The position numbers and the translations under genes are program-made. Shown here one piece after another: positions 11,605 through 25,000 of a stretch of DNA of 64,000 bases (its first letter is position 1; each line of letters begins with the position of its first letter). Source of the stretch: Sycon ciliatum (lineage: Eukaryota; Porifera; Calcarea; Leucosolenida; Sycettidae); NCBI RefSeq assembly GCF_964019385.1, contig NC_088646.1, forward strand, positions 12,755,091 to 12,819,090. Reading direction: 5' to 3'. Below the pieces are notes generated by a model, which searched no databases, had not been told where the DNA came from, and saw only the letters and a list, made by a program, of their open reading frames with translations.

Positions 11605-13665
11605 ACTGATTGGGACTGTCCTTGGGGAAAAGATCAAATATGTGGCATCAATGAAAGATGACCATGAGTTCTCTACCGTAAGTACTTCCTATGTACTTGT
11701 ACATCGGTGATGAATCATGTGACTATTGTGCAAATCACTAGAATACTTATAGATGTAACTGCCCTGATGCCAGAACTGGATTGCATGGGGCATCTGAGCA
11801 CTTGCTGGGTAGCACTCTCATACCTGGTATTCTTGACTGTTTTCATCTCTTCAGGTCCAGACCCGGCGTCAAATCCCCGGAGGCTGGATGCTTGCCATTG
11901 AACCACAACATCGGCTAGAGGACCAGGTATGTGTTATTCCGAGCACCTCGTTTGTCCGGTCTGTAGCAAAAGCAGCATCCAAATAGAAATGCCCTCTATT
12001 GGAACCATGGACCATGTCTGCTGTGATTGAGATTCTCTGAGTACGAGTCCCTCCGCCCTCCCCCTTGCTGAGGTCTGACGACACTGTATTCCTGATAATG
12101 CAAATTTTCATTTATACATTCACAATTGTATACAATCAGAGCCTGACCGGAATTTATGCCTTTTGTTTGTGTCGCTGCAGGACGATCAATGCCACATCGA
12201 CACGGACGGGTGACAAAAACCCTAAGTATTTCTGTGATGTATTGTTTTACCAGACTGTCAGCCATGACAGTATGGTGCTAATGCCTGGGTCAACCACCTC
12301 TCCCCAGCCATTTTCCATGAAAACACTGAAGATTCACTCCTAATGATGGTCATAGATCACAACATTTCCAAACGCAGAATTTCTTTGAATAGCAGCGTGA
12401 GTTTAGTTGTGGCCAGAAGCATTTTCCTATAGATGTGAAGCCGCAAGAAGCACCCAGATTTTTGAACTCAAAGACATTACCTTTGCTCTTCTACTTTGTT
12501 GCCTGGTGAATGCACTGAGCTGAGTATGAAACTCAGAGTTGCAACTGTTGTGGTCAGTGTCCAACTAGCCTTGTTCCACTGGTGTACTGTAGCTTTCTAC
12601 TTTGAAATTTTTTACAAGGAGTGGATGAGGTTTGGACTGCAGGAAATGTCTACCGATACATATCTACAAATTTCTGCCCAAAGTGCTGGTCAGTTTGCTC
12701 GAAATCTTCTCCTGTGCGGCAGCACTCAATTTCAAATTGGCTGGGGAGGGGAGTTGCCTAGTGTGTTCCGTTTCTGCAAACACTTCCATTTTCTGAACGT
12801 TTTCCACTTCGGAGAAAACTATCACTAGCTCTGGAGCAGTTACATGTGAAAAAAACTTATCAATGAAGAATCATTTCAGTTGTGCTTTCATGACGCTTGC
12901 AGAGAATTTGCATGAAAAGGACAATTCTATACCTTCTGAAACAAAATTCAGTTCCGTTTCTTTTCCTGTTGGAAGTGTTTGCGGAAAGGGGATGAGGGTT
13001 GAATACTTTGCATTCATTCTATTCATTATTGCTTGTATTATTTGCATTATTTGGGCTGCTGTCTAAAATGATTTGTTTGCTCTTATGCCTCCCTGTAGTC
13101 CGTCAAGCCCAGAGTCAAGATGGACGACGAGCGCTACGGACATCACCGTCGTCACAAACAGTCTAAGTATCTCTTTGCTGTGCATGTTGCATGCATCAAT
13201 AGACCAGTGCAAAAGGTCCTCTCCGTTTCATTTTCTCCCACAAAAAAAAAACAAGTTTGCTCAACCTGAACTTCATTACCTACCAAGTCATTAGATCTTC
13301 AGCCATAACCTTTTGCACTGGTCTGTTATGAGTGTATTTGCATTCTGCATGATTTTCTATCCCAACCCTATCCCCAATAGGACCCTCTGCATTCAGGGAG
13401 TTGGATTGAACAGCAATGCATGCTTGACTGTTTTCACCCACCCTGGGTGGTAGCATGTTGCATGTAACCCTGCCTGCTTCCCCCATGGTCTTTATTGCTC
13501 AGCGACGTTGTCTGTATGCTTTGACAATCCCCGTGGGTGGGTAGTTAGGGTACTGATATTGTAGTACAGGTTCATCGGTTTTCTATCTCCTGTGTGTTTC
13601 TTCTCGCCAGCCCAGGTCAAGCGTCGTGGACGGAGGACTTGATGGTGTTGCCGGTGCCGTGCAAG
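11605..13665 (+). CDS. unrecognised multi-exon gene B, internal exons
   Basis: Five candidate exons keep one reading frame: 11605-11677 (LIGTVLGEKIKYV.. ..DDHEFST), 11855-11926 (VQTRRQIPGGWMLAIEPQHR..), 12181-12209 (DDQCHIDTDG), 13099-13166 and 13616-13665 (QASWTEDLMVLPVPCK). Donors are gtaagt, gtatgt, gtgaca, gtatct and gtaaac. The first two exons look convincingly coding; exon 4 is also open in a second frame (SVKPRVKMDDERYGHHRRHK) that would result if exon 12181-12209 were skipped, so alternative splicing or a wrong call is possible. Start and end are not found. I do not recognise the family. Confidence 0.38.
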
Positions 13666-13855
13666 GTAAACCATATGCCATGCTCTGTAAAGATCTGCTG
13701 TTGCATAGCTGTAAATACAGTGGGTCTAAGCCCCTTGAGCCTCGGTTTCAAGTGCAATGTGTTTACCGGCATGCTAACGTTATACCTTTGGGTAGCGCCC
13801 CGGATTCTGAGAATTATAGCTCTCCATAGTTAGCTTGACAATCCCACATGATGTC

Positions 13856-14089
13856 CTGCCTTCGGGTGACATTCCAGAGTCTGAGACTTTCTGTGGGTCT
13901 CACAGAAGAACCTTGACTACTGGTCAGAGTGCTCGATGCACAACTGCGTGCTTCCGTTTCAATTGTAGCTCTCTGCCTTCGGGTGACATTCCAGAGTCTG
14001 AGACTTTCTGTGGGTCTCACAGAAGAACCTTGACTACTGGTCAGAGTGCTCGATGCACAACTGCGTGCTTCCGTTTCAATTGTAGCTCT
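13856..14089. repeat. 117-bp tandem duplication
   Basis: Two head-to-tail, essentially identical copies of a 117-bp unit beginning ctgccttcgggtgacattcc. The unit length is a multiple of three, so the reading frame stays open through both copies (repeated SGDIPESETFCGSHRRTL on plus), but no splice sites or neighbours support translation. Confidence 0.9.
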
Positions 14090-14299
14090 CTGTAGTTAGC
14101 TTGACAGTTAAGTGTTTTCTGTTGGACATAAATTTACAATGTTTGGGTGGGAAATTGAACCATCCCCAGATGTATTTCTTGTTCCTACCTTGCGCCTCGC
14201 ATTTGTTCTGTTCTCTTCATTCGCCTACATGTATCCTCATAGGGAGCTATCAGCATTTCAGCCTCCAAGAAATGTCGATGCTGCTGACCATACCCTTTG

Positions 14300-14490
14300 G
14301 TATGGTTTTGCACATCAGATGCCAAGTCAAGGAGCGACCCAAGCCTGCCATCGCCAGCAATCCCCGTCCTGGGAATTATTATTTTGGTCGGGGGATGTGG
14401 GCTTGAACAGAACACCTGTCACCCTGGGAGGGGATGGGTTCTACATGTTTCTGTATATTGCTGGCTATTACGATTGTTGGACTGGCAGAG
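14300..14490 (+). repeat. dispersed repeat copy (plus orientation)
   Basis: This matches the reverse complement of about 11270-11450 over accgaaggcca-type blocks such as gccaagtcaaggagcgaccc and gggcttgaacagaacacctgt. It lies within a 202-codon open stretch at 14112-14720 whose composition and shared repeat make a host gene unlikely. Confidence 0.65.
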
Positions 14491-16654
14491 TAGGTACGTC
14501 TGAATGTTGCTGCCTTTGCTTCAGGGATGAACTCTTTCAGGATCACCAATGGCTCTGCAGCAAGAATGGTTGTGTGCAAGCTGGCACCTGGGTGATCCTG
14601 AAGGACTTCATTCCATTTGGCTTTGGCTGTGTGTGTTGCAGTGGTTTCCCTATTGGGAACGAATGGCTGATGAATAATGACATCAATGGTAATGCATGCT
14701 GGGGAAGGGTGCATGCATAATTAGGCCAGCTGATTCATGCATGAGGGTCGAGCAGCCAAAGGCTAGTGCATAACGCTTGAATGCTGTGCTAATGCATAAT
14801 TGGGGTGCATGAAAGTGACGTCATTCACATGCACGAAAGCCGAACCCCCCAAAAAGGAGATAATACCCCAAGTTCATGCCCAAATTTTCCAGCATTCCGA
14901 CTCTTCATCAAATGCTGGTCAGTCGACGTGCAACACCTAATCCGGACTGAATCCAATGAATAGCCCTGCATGCAGTCCAGATCCCCAAACCTGTGTAAGA
15001 AGATGGTTCAATCACTTACATGTACATGACTTGTGTACTTACAGCAGGTCTAGCCTCGTTATTACGACATCGGTTACAAAACAAACCTCATTAGTAATTA
15101 ATTATTTAGTAGACAACCATCCAAAATCCCCTGCTGACGAAATGCATTTAGCAGTCGTACATACAAATCCGGATAAGAGATACGTGTACTTGAAAGGTAA
15201 TTCGTTGTAGAAAAATTCGTTATGATGTCACCTTCAGCTGTCCCACAGGTTCCATTCGATTCCCTCATTACAAGGCAATGCAAATGGCCATGGAAGCTCC
15301 ATCGATGTTTCATGTAGTCTTGTATCGGGGTCCGATGGAAAATTGTCTTATAATGAGGAAACATCATTTCTGAAGGGTCCATTATGAATGATGTAAAACA
15401 GCAGAAAGTGTGCAAGTCCGGATAGTACGTAGATAAACTCGTTAGGCCACCCGGAATTTGGATTAGTATTGAATTCTGGCAGGCTTTGTGAGTGTAGGGT
15501 AAGGGTGTGTGTGTGGGGGGGGGGGGGGTGGCAAAGGGTATCGGAAGTGAGCAAGTACGCACATGCGTGGTGAGAGAGAGCCAGAAAGAGGGAGGAAGGG
15601 AGCCAGAGAAATAGATAACCATAGACAGAGAGAGAGAGAAATAGAGAATTGGAGAGGAAAGGAAAGAGGTAAACAAGCGGGTGGAGAGTACAAGAATGCG
15701 ATTAGAAGTCAAGGTGCGACACTCTGTCTTTCATACAGAGCTTCGTGGTCTCCGAACGCCGTGTGTCAGTGGATCGGGCGGTCATGTAGAGGCGTACAGT
15801 CATATCTGTGCCATAGTTGCGTGAGATTGTGGAATACGAGCCACGAGCAAAACCATGTTTATTTTATTTATTTATATATTTCTGCACCTCGTGGCATGTC
15901 AAGACAGCCAATTGAATTGAGGAGAGGGTGAGACCAACCATATGTTCTGTGAGCTGACTTCAGACTTCAGTCACGATGCGAATCTTAGAACTGCTGCCTG
16001 TACACTTGAACAAGTAGCAGTTGAAGTTTCTCACCTCAGGAGAGTGGAGTAGGCAGTTGTTACCTTAGGACACAAGCCATAGTTACTAAGTAAGGCCATA
16101 ACGACAGTTGCAGCAGCTTAGCACCTTATAACTTAAAGCACCCAGAACATCACTTTGATCTCACTGTTATGGATCATTAGCGGCTAACATTAGTATTAGC
16201 ACAGTTAACCTCGCTTAGCTGTCAGGATTACAGTCAAGGCTCTTACAGTGTACAGATAGACGGGAGTTTCCTTGCTAACTAGACTACCGGCCGCTGTGCG
16301 TATGACGAAGAGAAATAGACAAGTGTGCAGCTTGAGTCCATTGCCAATACTGGCAATGGATCATCTGACAGCTGTCAGGTGTTGTTCAGGATTTCTCGTG
16401 AAAGGTAGCTCCGCAAAGCCTGATCAGACGGACTCTCAAACATCCAGACTCAAACTGGAGGAGGAGGATTTCATTGGAGCGTTTCAGTGTGGGCTGGTTC
16501 ATGTTCATGGCTTTGTAATGACTACACCGTTGTACGCAGTCGATACGTGAGTGCATGTATATGTGGCGCCGTCCACCAGTTCGGTGTGGAAACCTGTGTT
16601 GTTACTTCTTCGGATTGCTATGAGCTGCGTTTGACCAGTGGATTCGCTAGGAGA
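14491..16654. other. no supported gene; poly-G and GA-rich stretches
   Basis: This interval lies between gene B and the first formin exon. It contains a G-run near 15515-15529, a purine-rich stretch at 15563-15670, and several short open frames without splice support. A coding-like segment at 16272-16550 has no clear partners. The formin 5' untranslated region and promoter should lie in the last kilobase, but no TATA or initiator element is convincing. Confidence 0.5.
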
Positions 16655-19600
16655 ATGAACTCACCGAGGTTACTACGCACCAGCAAGAAGGCTAAACAGG
16701 CCAAGTCGGGCATTGGGGGAGCGAAAGCCGAAGACATCGTCCTGATTCAGTCACCAGCAATCAATCAAGGTCTGTATTGTGGGATGTACCCTACTATACT
16801 AGTGATGGGATAGTCTGAGTCCGTGCATGTACTGTGCCGTAATCTCAGCAGCACGACACAATGACATGGCTAGCTAGCTTACCAATGGCATAAACGATTA
16901 TCGCTTGGAACTTGGAAGTGCTTGTGCCATTGTAACGCCCTTTTCACAGCACCAGAGTACCACCATGCTTCTGTCCGTCCGTGATCCAGTTTGAAAGCAA
17001 CAACGTGATCGAGCAATGAAGGTGCCCCCTCTACACTCTACGGTGCACCGCACGGTCTTTATCATGTCAGAATGGGTGTGCTGGAACAGAGATAATGAGC
17101 AGTGGTCCCATGGTCACAACATGCATGCAGCCCTGGGCAACAGAGTGGCTAGCTAGTGCTCGTTCATTTCGATACAGGGTCTTGTGTGCAATGTTTGATA
17201 TGCTATCAACAAACTAAAGGGTTGGTATTATTGCCACCGAGCAGGGAGAAAAGGGACTGTGTGGACTGCAGTCTGTCGACATGTCTGTTATTTTCAGAGC
17301 ATGACAATTGTGCAGTGTATCGGAAGCAAGGTCATGAGTTTGTTGCGTATAAAAATACACAACAACCTAATTAACACTACTATCAACTAGTCAGCATCTC
17401 TGAGGATATCATTTTGGGAACATTCCGCATTCCGGCATAACACATGACTGTACAATAATGTCATGTACATGAACTGTGTTTCGGTCACGCTGTCTTGTAC
17501 TGTAGTGTAGTTGTAGGTATTGTTGAAGGTTGTCATGGGAATTGCAGATACATGTAGCCTTGTAGGTACGACCAGACCATAGTCCTCACTAGCATAATGT
17601 GATCACGGTCGGTAACATGTTTCCCTCTCACTCTCTTCCACACGGGTACATGCAAGCAAAGAATGTTCATATCATGGTGTTTTCGCGGTTTATGGCGGTT
17701 TAATTCTAAAGTATTTGAGGATGCCTCATCCTGATCACAGGCTTCACAGCTGGTTGTTCTACGGGGTGTATTGTGTGCGTGTGTGGAGGTGGACGTGGAG
17801 GGGGAAAGGGGGGGGGGGTCAACATGTAGCGTTGGCTGTATTGTCCCACATGATCTGTTCTCCATGATTTTGGCCCTTTTGGCTCTCAGGTTCTTCACAT
17901 CTTGTGCTGAAAGTTCTTCTAGCACCGCACCATTCATTGCCCTGACCTCCTGCATCCTAATACCTTATTCTCCTCTATGTTCATCACCACCAGTGATTCA
18001 TTATGGTTTATGTGAGCCTGCTGATATTTTCGGTCTTTGACCACTTTGTGGTGGGTCAGATCTACTCATCTCCCAATGCGGCGGCGTTAGAACCTGCGTA
18101 TGCACCTTGAACCCCGGCTGAGGGTGGTGGCTTTCCTGCGGATGCGGAAAACCCAGTCTGTGAATCTCGCATGACGCGTGATCTGCATTCTAGCTATTTT
18201 ATCACCACCAATCACCAAGTCTAAAATTTGTGTTACCCCATCAAACGTGTACTTCTGCTAATTTCTGCACTTCGTTCCCATTATCATAGATTATGATCCT
18301 ATGCACGATGTCACTGTCGTCAGTTGTTGCCTGATGATAGGCTCAAGACCATGAAGCTCTGAGCTATGGCCAGGTCAACCCGGTTACCGCCGTTGTCAAA
18401 CTGCATTCATTCACGATTATTATGGACATGTAGTTGCGTTTGTGTTTACATAATTATGGCTCCTATTTGTGTGTGTTTGTATTCCGTTTAGATGCCGCTA
18501 TGCCAGATGAAGCCACAGTGGAGCTGTTCTTTGAGAGACTTCTGGTCAGTCATAGTCTTCTGCATGTTCCTATTCATATTATGCTGTGGTTAACACTGTA
18601 AGCAAAAATAGCCATGTATCGCAATATTTACTGTTATCAACACTGTTTAAAATTAATAGTGTTTGTACACAAATGGTTTGCTCCCCACACCGGAGCTCGC
18701 GCTATTCCGCCGACTTTACTTGACATTTCTTACAAATCATCGCCGAAGTCGCAACCACTACTTCGTAGTGTTTATACACGTGAAAGGAATGAATATGGGT
18801 ATGATGCAGAGGACACTGGATCATTTTCTTTGCGTGAATCTCACTCATCGTTGCATACACTATGCAGTGAGTATCGTTCCAGCTTTCAGCACTACATTCC
18901 AACATGTATGCCTAGTTGGAGTTGTACAGGTTGTACATGACTGAAAAAAAGGACAAAACAAAAATGTCGGTTTGTTCACCGACATGCCGATGATGGATAC
19001 AACATATTATTATTCAGTTGAATACTGTAATGCGTATGTCTGTGCAAATGTAGTATGGCTCGATGTATTTCTTTGCACGCAGGAGAGAATCAACGTCACT
19101 CCAGAGAAGGCAGCAGAGCTCAAGAATCAGCCAGTGGAGAGAAAATGGCGCATGATACGCAGCAGAGTGAGTGCGACAAAATGGCAGTGCATTTTCGTGA
19201 ACCTACATGTATCTTGTTATTATCATTGGAGATGGGAGAGGAAAGGTACATGTACATGTAGGTGCTGTTTGCACGAGTACAAAGAAGAAATACCGGTACT
19301 AAACATGACCACGTGATGGCCCATGATAATTATGGTGGCAAGATCATCTGGCTATGGAGCGCTGTGCGAGCAGTGCAAGTCATCTACTACATGTGCTTCA
19401 GTGAAGGCATGTGCATGTACAGCGTTCGTGGATTTCAGGAGACACGCAATAGGAGTATCATAATGATCTTTAAAGAGTAATAAGTATACAATGTACATAC
19501 ATGTACGCAGGTCATGTTTTTGCCGGAAGTATCCCTGTGAGCCAAGATATTGAACGTGGTTTTTGTAGTGTATAGATACTATAGTACATAGTGTCGTCAG

Positions 19601-20878
19601 GCCAAACACAACAGTGTTTAATAGTGTGGGCAGATTCTCCTCTAGCCCAGGCAACTGCACACTGAATGGTTGTAAAACCGTAGTGCCAGCTGCATGCCAG
19701 CTACAGCATGGGGGCGATCACCAGTATAATGCCAGTAATGGGCCTGTTACCCTGTGTCAGCTTCGTTGCCGTCGTAGGAGTTGCAGGTCGGAGAGCCTGG
19801 GATACTCAGTTGTAGATTCCAGTCTGAGACCAAACATGAGGAATGAAGAACAATACGACGCTGGTATACCCCCGTTTACAATAGCATGGAGGGGGGGGGG
19901 AGAGATCGGGAAACAGTAATCATCACATGACTCATCAAGCACGTATGGTCCACAGACAGCACCGTACTGTCCGTAGCCTGCCTAGCACCACTGGCAGATT
20001 CAAACAGTAACTACATTCACGGTACATGCTTTACAAGTCACATTTCGCCAAGTTGATGAGCCATAGCAAAACTCCTTAGAACCATCGGTTGTGCTGGGTG
20101 TGATAAACGCCTTATGGCTGCCGGAAAACTCAAAAGCTATAATTCTAACGTCCTTTCTGCTCGACTACTAAGTACTATCCCTGCTGCGAAGAGACTCAGT
20201 GTTACATCAGGGTCTGCGTTGTGAGCATGTAAGCCACAACGAAGTGGGACCCAGACATGTTCCCGGTAGCAATTACCATGCCCGTGGAGAGCAATGCTTT
20301 AAGTTGTTCGTGGTCAGCTCTCTCTCTCTTCCTTCTTGTAGTGGTCGCACAGATATCGGCGGATATCGACGATCAGAAGGGAAATTGCATTCCTTTCCAG
20401 TTCCTGTCCCATCAGTAGACCTTGACTTGTCCATAGTAGGCCAGTACTACTACTAGTACTACAAGTGCACGCATGCGCAATGATCTATTTGTGGTCATCC
20501 CCGTGTTGTGGTGATATCCCCGTGTTGTGGTGATATTCCCGTGTTGTGGTGATATCCCCGTGTTGTGGTGATATCCCCGTGTTGTGGTGATACCTTTCAA
20601 CATATGCACAGGATACGTCATGATTGTAGTCTTGTGCTAGGCATGTGTACTGACAAGACACGCCACGAGTGAAATGTGACCATTTCTGAGCCATTGCTCT
20701 GCATCAAGACCTCATCTCCCGCGTGTATGAGAAAGAGGAATGCAGGCGAGAAAGACATTGGAGAAGAAAAAAAGGAGAGTTACAAAAGCAAGGACCATAT
20801 CTGGTAAAGGTGTCGCATTAGTATGCATGCTACAAGAGAAAGAGAGCGAGAGAAGAGAGGAGAAGAGAAGAGAGGAGG

Positions 20879-20976
<98 letters not shown>

Positions 20977-22023
20977 GTGAGTGAGTGAGAGATGGTGTGA
21001 GTGAGTGAGAAAGGGTGTGATAGAGAGATAGAGAGATAGAGAGAAAGAGAAGAGGGTCGTATCTCTCTGTTTTATAATTGTCACGAGTTACATTAGAAAG
21101 TATAGCATTGTAGTTTCATACCCGACCTACATTGTATCTGGTCTCTGCATCGTGTGATATTAAGCGATGTGCGCTCATGGTCGAGGCACCTACACATCGA
21201 GTTGCCGTGGTAATGCGTCTGCATGTAGTTAGGGGTGGATATCTGGAATGGCTACAAAGGATTCTCCTCGCGTGACGATCAATTAATATTCTAAAACCGT
21301 GCGAGACTTGGTGTCGAAGGTAATTCGGGCAATGCCACCGCTACTCAGACTCTCCTTTATTGTACAGGTGTCAGTGTAGTGCATGTCCGTGTATTGTATA
21401 GTTGTTATGTACAATCATGTTACAGCATATGCTCCAGTCGTTGGCTGCCCCAGTATAGACTAATGATCCGTACCTGCCAAGGTTAGGCCTGCGGGTGGTG
21501 AATAGTTAAGATGGCAAAGCAAACATGCCATGGTACAGCGAGAAGGCAAGAACATGCGCCGAGCAAGGGTAGGGAATAAGCCCTTTTGAGGTCTGCCATT
21601 TGGGAATGATGTTCGAAACCGCTCATCTGATAACCCGTCGATGAAATAGCCAGGTATGGACATTCTGGCCCAAAGACATGGTATCCATTGCTGCTGCGGA
21701 TAAGTACATGTAGTGCCAAATCTGCATCATAGTAGGCGGAGTGTGGTTGGTTCTCTGGTACCAGAACACTGTAGTCACGTATGTGAACATTCAGTCATGA
21801 TGTGAAGGGAATGATACAATAATTTTACTGTAATAAGTACTGGTGATGATCCCGCTGTCACTGTTATGTTGTTAAGCACTTTGTGTTCAGGAACATAACA
21901 TTACATTATACAGTCGGAAAATTGATCCTATCTGACCGATTATTTCAGCTGCAGACAACCTAGATTATAGGCGCAGAGAGCTACATGTACAACACTGCTT
22001 ATAATGCGTGCGGGAGTGTGTGT

Positions 22024-22093
<70 letters not shown>

Positions 22094-25000
22094 TGTGGTG
22101 TGTGTGTCACAAGTTTGTGTACGTCGCTGCTAGAGTAGAGGGAAGATACTCCTGTAGGATGGTAGAACCTGCACTCATCACACACAACGACAAGCTGCCA
22201 TTGTGACAAACACGCACACACACACACGCACACACACGCACACACACACGCACACACACACGCGCACATACACGCGCACATACATACATATACACGCATC
22301 ATAATCATCTGACAAACAGGTCTTTGCATGCTTAGATGGGGTTCGTCAGAAGCTGCTCAGTCAATGCAGATCTAGCAGGTGTGGGCCTCAGACGGACTAG
22401 TCTTCGTCTTGCTTAGTAGTAATAATTGGCAGGTGGCATCTGGCTGCGCGGCCACGTGTCATGTACTATATCAGTTTGATATTAACATCTGCAACCTGCG
22501 AAAGTTGATCCAGACGTAAATTCACGTCTCCTCCATGCGGCATGCTGGACGTACAAACGTGGCCTGACGCGGCTCTACATCAGTCAGATGAATATTGCAT
22601 GTCTGACGACGGAAAACACCATCACACAAGAACTGCAGCATGTGTATCGATAGATTGGTTCGCATTAGTCTGACACACATACAGCGATACGAGGAAGTGC
22701 GCATCGTGTTTTGGTCACGGCGAACAAATACGACATGCCAATGTTTTATTAAACAACAGGCAGCAAAATATGTACTGATTCGTGCACTGCATTAGATCGT
22801 GTTGAAATAATGACTGAGCTCGTCGGTTCTGGACGATATCACCGTAGGTATTGCTGTTCAACGTGCAGTGGTAGAGGGGGGGGGGGACAGGGGGAGGAGG
22901 AGGGGGGGGACAGGGGGAGGAGGAGGAGGGGGGGGACAGGGGGAGGAGGAGGAGGGGGGGGGACAGGGGGAGGAGGAGGAGGGGGGGGGACAGGGGGAGG
23001 AGGAGGAGGGGGGGGACAGGGGGAGGAGGAGGAGGGGGGGGACAGGGGGAGGAGGAGGAGGGGGGGGGACAGGAGGAGGAGGAGGAGGGGGGGGGACAGG
23101 GGGAGGAGGAGGAGGGGGGGGGGACAGGGGGAGGAGGAGGAGGGGGGGGACAGGGGGAGGAGGAGGAGGGGGGGGGGGGACAGGGGGTTGTTGGAACTTC
23201 ACTTACAGTAGTACCACTACCTGTGCTGCAGAACATAATAATGGACTGAGCGGCGGCAGTGGTAAACGAGAGGAATGGCTTCATTCCACTGTCTCCCCCA
23301 GGCCCTAGTCGTGGTAAGCAGTCTGTATTCATACATGCAGACCAAACACGTCCTCTTCCTCACCACAACCATAGTGCACACTACTACGGCATTCAATGAT
23401 CTACAATAATTATCGTTGATGCAGGTGCTGCTGTGATGTCACTAGCCTGGATGGCCGAGATGATGACTGATGCCTGGGATGGCTAAAGGGAGAGTTGGCG
23501 TGAGCGCGGCCCCGACCGCCAGCCGGATTCATGGCTGAAGAGTTTGACCGCCATGTTTTCATTAGCGCCAGTGCGAGCAGAGAAGCTGATGCTAGTGCCA
23601 GTAGTGCAGTAGTGCAGCGGTGGCGTGTGCAGGACAGCTCGCCGTGGATGGGCTACATGCAGGTCGCTGTCAGCGCTACGTGACGACAAGGAAATGGCCA
23701 AGCAACCGCCTTCCTATAGGTCTGATTGCCGGGCCAGGGCCCACCAGCATGGCCAAGCTCGGTTTGAGCCGAACGACAAGGATGCACACCCGTTTCTCTC
23801 TCACAGCCGATGATGGCGAGAACCCATTACATGTACTTGACTTCAGCTGAGAAAGAAGGAAAGACGACTCGTTGAGCTGCGAGTTGCAACATTAAAGATC
23901 AACTTCCTTCCTCAGCTTCCTTCCCCTCCACCCACCAAGCTAATGGGTTTCAGCAGATGAAAAGAAGTATCTGCCCCATTTTACCTGAAGCGGCTGGGAA
24001 AAATTATGCTGTAGACATTTATATTTTTGCATCGCCGGCAGAAGAAGGAGAGAAAGACGACGGTAGATGGTGCTTTCAGCCGCATTTCAAACTGGCTGAG
24101 TGAGATTTGAGACCCTGAGAGAGAGAGAGAGAGATGAAGCGACACAAAATTGCCAATGGAAAAATGGCTGCGCAGAGTGCGCTGTCGTTGCTGCTGCCAC
24201 TGCTGATGGTGATGCTGTGCGGAGTTGTCCAAGTCGAAGCTCAAAGAAAACCTCCTGTAATGGGTAAGATCCTGTAGAGAGAGTACACCATCGTAGAAGT
24301 GACATTGTATCCATCCATGACATTCCCTACTGTTGACAAGCGATAGTCTGCATGACCTAGCTTTTCTTAGTTAGAGGACCTTTTGCCGTATTATTACACC
24401 TGTGCACGGCCTGCTGTGTTCCGCTTTGCAGTCGATAGGAAGTGATATAGAGACACAGGAATCACACACATTGCACTGCATCGCTGATAGCTGTGTCCAA
24501 GATTGACTGCATGTAGATCCCTACAAATGCTTTACGGATATCCTGGAATATCACATTCTTTCCAGCAGGAGATCACTCAACAGGCCTAGAGCATATGGGA
24601 AGTCCAGACTCACAGCGAACACAAAATACTATAGCTTTAGCCTTGACATGCAATAATAATTATTATCATCATGTATTGTGTGCTGATGATTTGTTACATG
24701 CAGCTCAAGGTCCTTCTGAAGCCCCAACACCACAGCCTTTCCCGGATGGAGTGATGGGTGGTGGCATGCCCAGTGTAGGCAACCATAGACAGGATCAACA
24801 GAAGGCCTTTCCGATGCCAAAGATGCCAAACGTCACATACTACTTTGTGTTTGCACAGCTCTGGCCAAACGGGTATTGTATGGCGGCGATTAAAGATAAC
24901 TGCCACCAGCTGCCGCTTCACTTCCCTGAGAACATGTGGACAGTTCGTGGATTGTGGGTGGCAATGTCCAAGTCGAGTAAACACATTCGCTATTGCAAGA

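Larger units (their letters stand above)
19167..24133. other. 5' part of formin intron 3, repeat-rich
   Basis: The intron begins at the gtgagt donor after exon 3. It holds several satellite-type repeats listed separately and no supported exon until the RNase T2-like gene. Open frames at 19614-19919, 20199-20456 and 23620-23850 have neither consistent splice sites nor family resemblance. Confidence 0.5.

Noticed and set aside
14112-14720. 202-codon plus-strand frame as a gene
   Set aside because: Its centre is a dispersed repeat also present at 11270-11450 in the other orientation, and composition is Cys/Trp-rich in a way typical of random frames; only kept as a repeat.
22715-23332. 205-codon proline-rich and 146-codon glycine-rich frames
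   Set aside because: They come from the G-rich minisatellite, which is open in most frames because its units contain no stops.
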